This document shows, one piece after another, positions 63,096 through 64,000 of a stretch of DNA of 64,000 nt. The position numbers were made by a program, and so were the translations under genes. The first letter of the stretch is position 1. Every line of letters begins with the position of its first letter. The stretch is from Pelagicoccus sp. SDUM812003 (GTDB lineage Bacteria; Verrucomicrobiota; Verrucomicrobiia; Opitutales; Opitutaceae), in assembly GCF_031127815.1 (NCBI RefSeq), contig NZ_JARXHY010000013.1, positions 1 to 64,000 on the forward strand. Direction: 5' to 3'. The notes under the pieces are model-generated. The model was not told the DNA's origin and did no database searches. It saw only the letters and a list, made by a program, of their open reading frames with translations.

Positions 63096-64000
63096 CTAGT
63101 AGGCCGTGTTGGGCGACCGAAAGATCTGGGTGAACGTCTTGAAGAGAATGTGGGCGTCGAGAACCGGATTCCACGACTCCAAGTAGGCGATGTCCTGCTG
63201 GATGCGCTTGGACATCAGCTCCAGCAGAGCGGTCTCGCCGCGAAGACCTTTGCATTGCGCCAGCCCGGTGATGCCCGGCTTGACGTAATGCCGCGAGGCG
63301 TAGGACTGAATCATGTAGACGTACTTTTCGTCCAGCGTCACGGGATGCGGACGAGGGCCGACGATCGACATCTGTCCGATCAGCACATTGATGAATTGAG
63401 GAAACTCGTCGAGGCTGGTCTTGCGGAGGAAGGAGCCGAAGGGATAGATCCTGCTATCGTTTCTAGTGGCTTGCCGCAAGGCCCGCTCGCGCTCCGCCTT
63501 CTCCGACGTATCCGGATCGTGGTACATGGAGCGGAACTTGAGAATGGAGAACGGCTCGCGATTTCGTCCGTAGCGCTTCTGCTTGAACAGGATCGGCCCC
63601 GGGGCTTGCTTTCGTTGCATGACCGCGACCAGCAGAAACAGCGGTGGCAGCACCAGCAGACAGACGGGGATGGAGATCGCCAGATCGAAAACGCGCTTGA
63701 TGATGCGATTGACGGGATTCTCCAGCGGCTCTCGCTGCAGGGTGAAGAAGAGACGGTTTTCGGAGGAGAAGTGGCTGAGCCGCCGCTCCACCAGGTTCTC
63801 CAGCGGGTTTTTTATCACCAATCGGCAGCCGCTCGCTTCGATGGTGCTCACGATGTCTTGGCACCATGACTTCGAGTTGACCATATCCAGCACCACGACA
63901 TGGGTCGCGTTGTATTCATGGATAGCCCGTCGCAGTTCGTTCGGGCCTCCGACATGGTCGATGCCAGCCGTTCGGGCGTTCTGCGGGTTTGCGTCGAGGT
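63096..64000 (-). CDS. Priming undecaprenyl-phosphate sugar transferase, 5' truncated
   Basis: The frame stays open to the right edge of the window, so the N-terminal part is missing. The visible 301 residues begin with part of a CoA-binding-like domain (GGPNELRRAIHEYNATHVVV), followed by one membrane segment (FDLAISIPVCLLVLPPLFLLVAVM). The catalytic bacterial sugar transferase domain comes last: GPILFKQKRYGRNREPFSILKFRSM, LRKTSLDEFPQFINVLIGQMSIVGPRPHP and KPGITGLAQCKGLRG. Such enzymes attach the first sugar-phosphate to the lipid carrier. GTG at 63896 is an internal codon rather than a plausible start. Confidence 0.93.
   Translation of the reverse strand, partial: LDANPQNARTAGIDHVGGPNELRRAIHEYNATHVVVLDMVNSKSWCQDIVSTIEASGCRLVIKNPLENLVERRLSHFSSENRLFFTLQREPLENPVNRIIKRVFDLAISIPVCLLVLPPLFLLVAVMQRKQAPGPILFKQKRYGRNREPFSILKFRSMYHDPDTSEKAERERALRQATRNDSRIYPFGSFLRKTSLDEFPQFINVLIGQMSIVGPRPHPVTLDEKYVYMIQSYASRHYVKPGITGLAQCKGLRGETALLELMSKRIQQDIAYLESWNPVLDAHILFKTFTQIFRSPNTAY

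Overview
The window looks like a chromosome segment of a free-living, probably marine Verrucomicrobiota bacterium (Opitutae; a Pelagicoccus-like relative is an inference). The grounds are a moderately high G+C content, genes often lacking a Shine-Dalgarno sequence, several glycoside hydrolases, and a Planctomycetes-Verrucomicrobia (PV) type bacterial microcompartment (BMC) locus for deoxysugar breakdown. No prophage, insertion sequence, CRISPR array or rRNA operon was seen.

Layout. 1-1329: the start of a GH2-like beta-galactosidase and a GH43 enzyme. 1497-5725: sbcCD. 5819-6313: tRNA-Phe, followed on its 3' side by a 143-bp tandem array that repeats the tRNA's last 16 nt and carries an intrinsic terminator in each unit. 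6572-12437: a three-gene RND efflux system. 12546-13976: a dihydroorotase-like amidohydrolase. 14158-14395: tRNA-Thr with its own tandem repeat, which again copies the last 16 nt of the tRNA.

14487-31097 is the rhamnose/BMC region: an AraC regulator, L-rhamnose isomerase, rhamnulokinase, lutABC, then a BMC operon (PduL, three BMC-H, three BMC-P, acetate-type kinase, CoA-acylating aldehyde dehydrogenase, class II aldolase, lactate/malate-type dehydrogenase). It is followed by a convergent DeoR regulator and a sodium:solute symporter. The inferred pathway is rhamnose to rhamnulose to rhamnulose-1-P, split inside the shell to DHAP and L-lactaldehyde, then to lactyl-CoA, lactyl-P and lactate. LutABC would then oxidise lactate to pyruvate in the cytosol.

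31350-35617: a second RND pair (adaptor plus pump). 35624-43435, all on the minus strand: a KinB/AlgB-like two-component system upstream of a sucrose module. The module has sucrose-phosphate synthase, a fusion of sucrose-phosphate phosphatase with an invertase-like glycosidase, and fructokinase, closed by an intrinsic terminator. 43738-47046: a large orphan glycoside hydrolase.

47141-64000: an exopolysaccharide locus, almost entirely on the minus strand. It holds a tyrosine autokinase, an export protein, an unusual phosphoribosyltransferase-HAD fusion, glycosyltransferases, a pyruvyltransferase, a nitroreductase-like protein, a flippase, an epimerase, a WecG-family transferase and a priming sugar transferase cut by the window edge. 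A Wzy/O-antigen-ligase-like gene lies on the opposite strand.

The least expected observation is that the two tRNA-associated repeat families, about 8 kb apart and on opposite strands, both duplicate exactly the last 16 nt of their tRNA. Both also place the same roughly 20-nt spacer sequence directly before the duplicated tail, in an arrangement recalling the rtT repeats of the E. coli tyrT operon.
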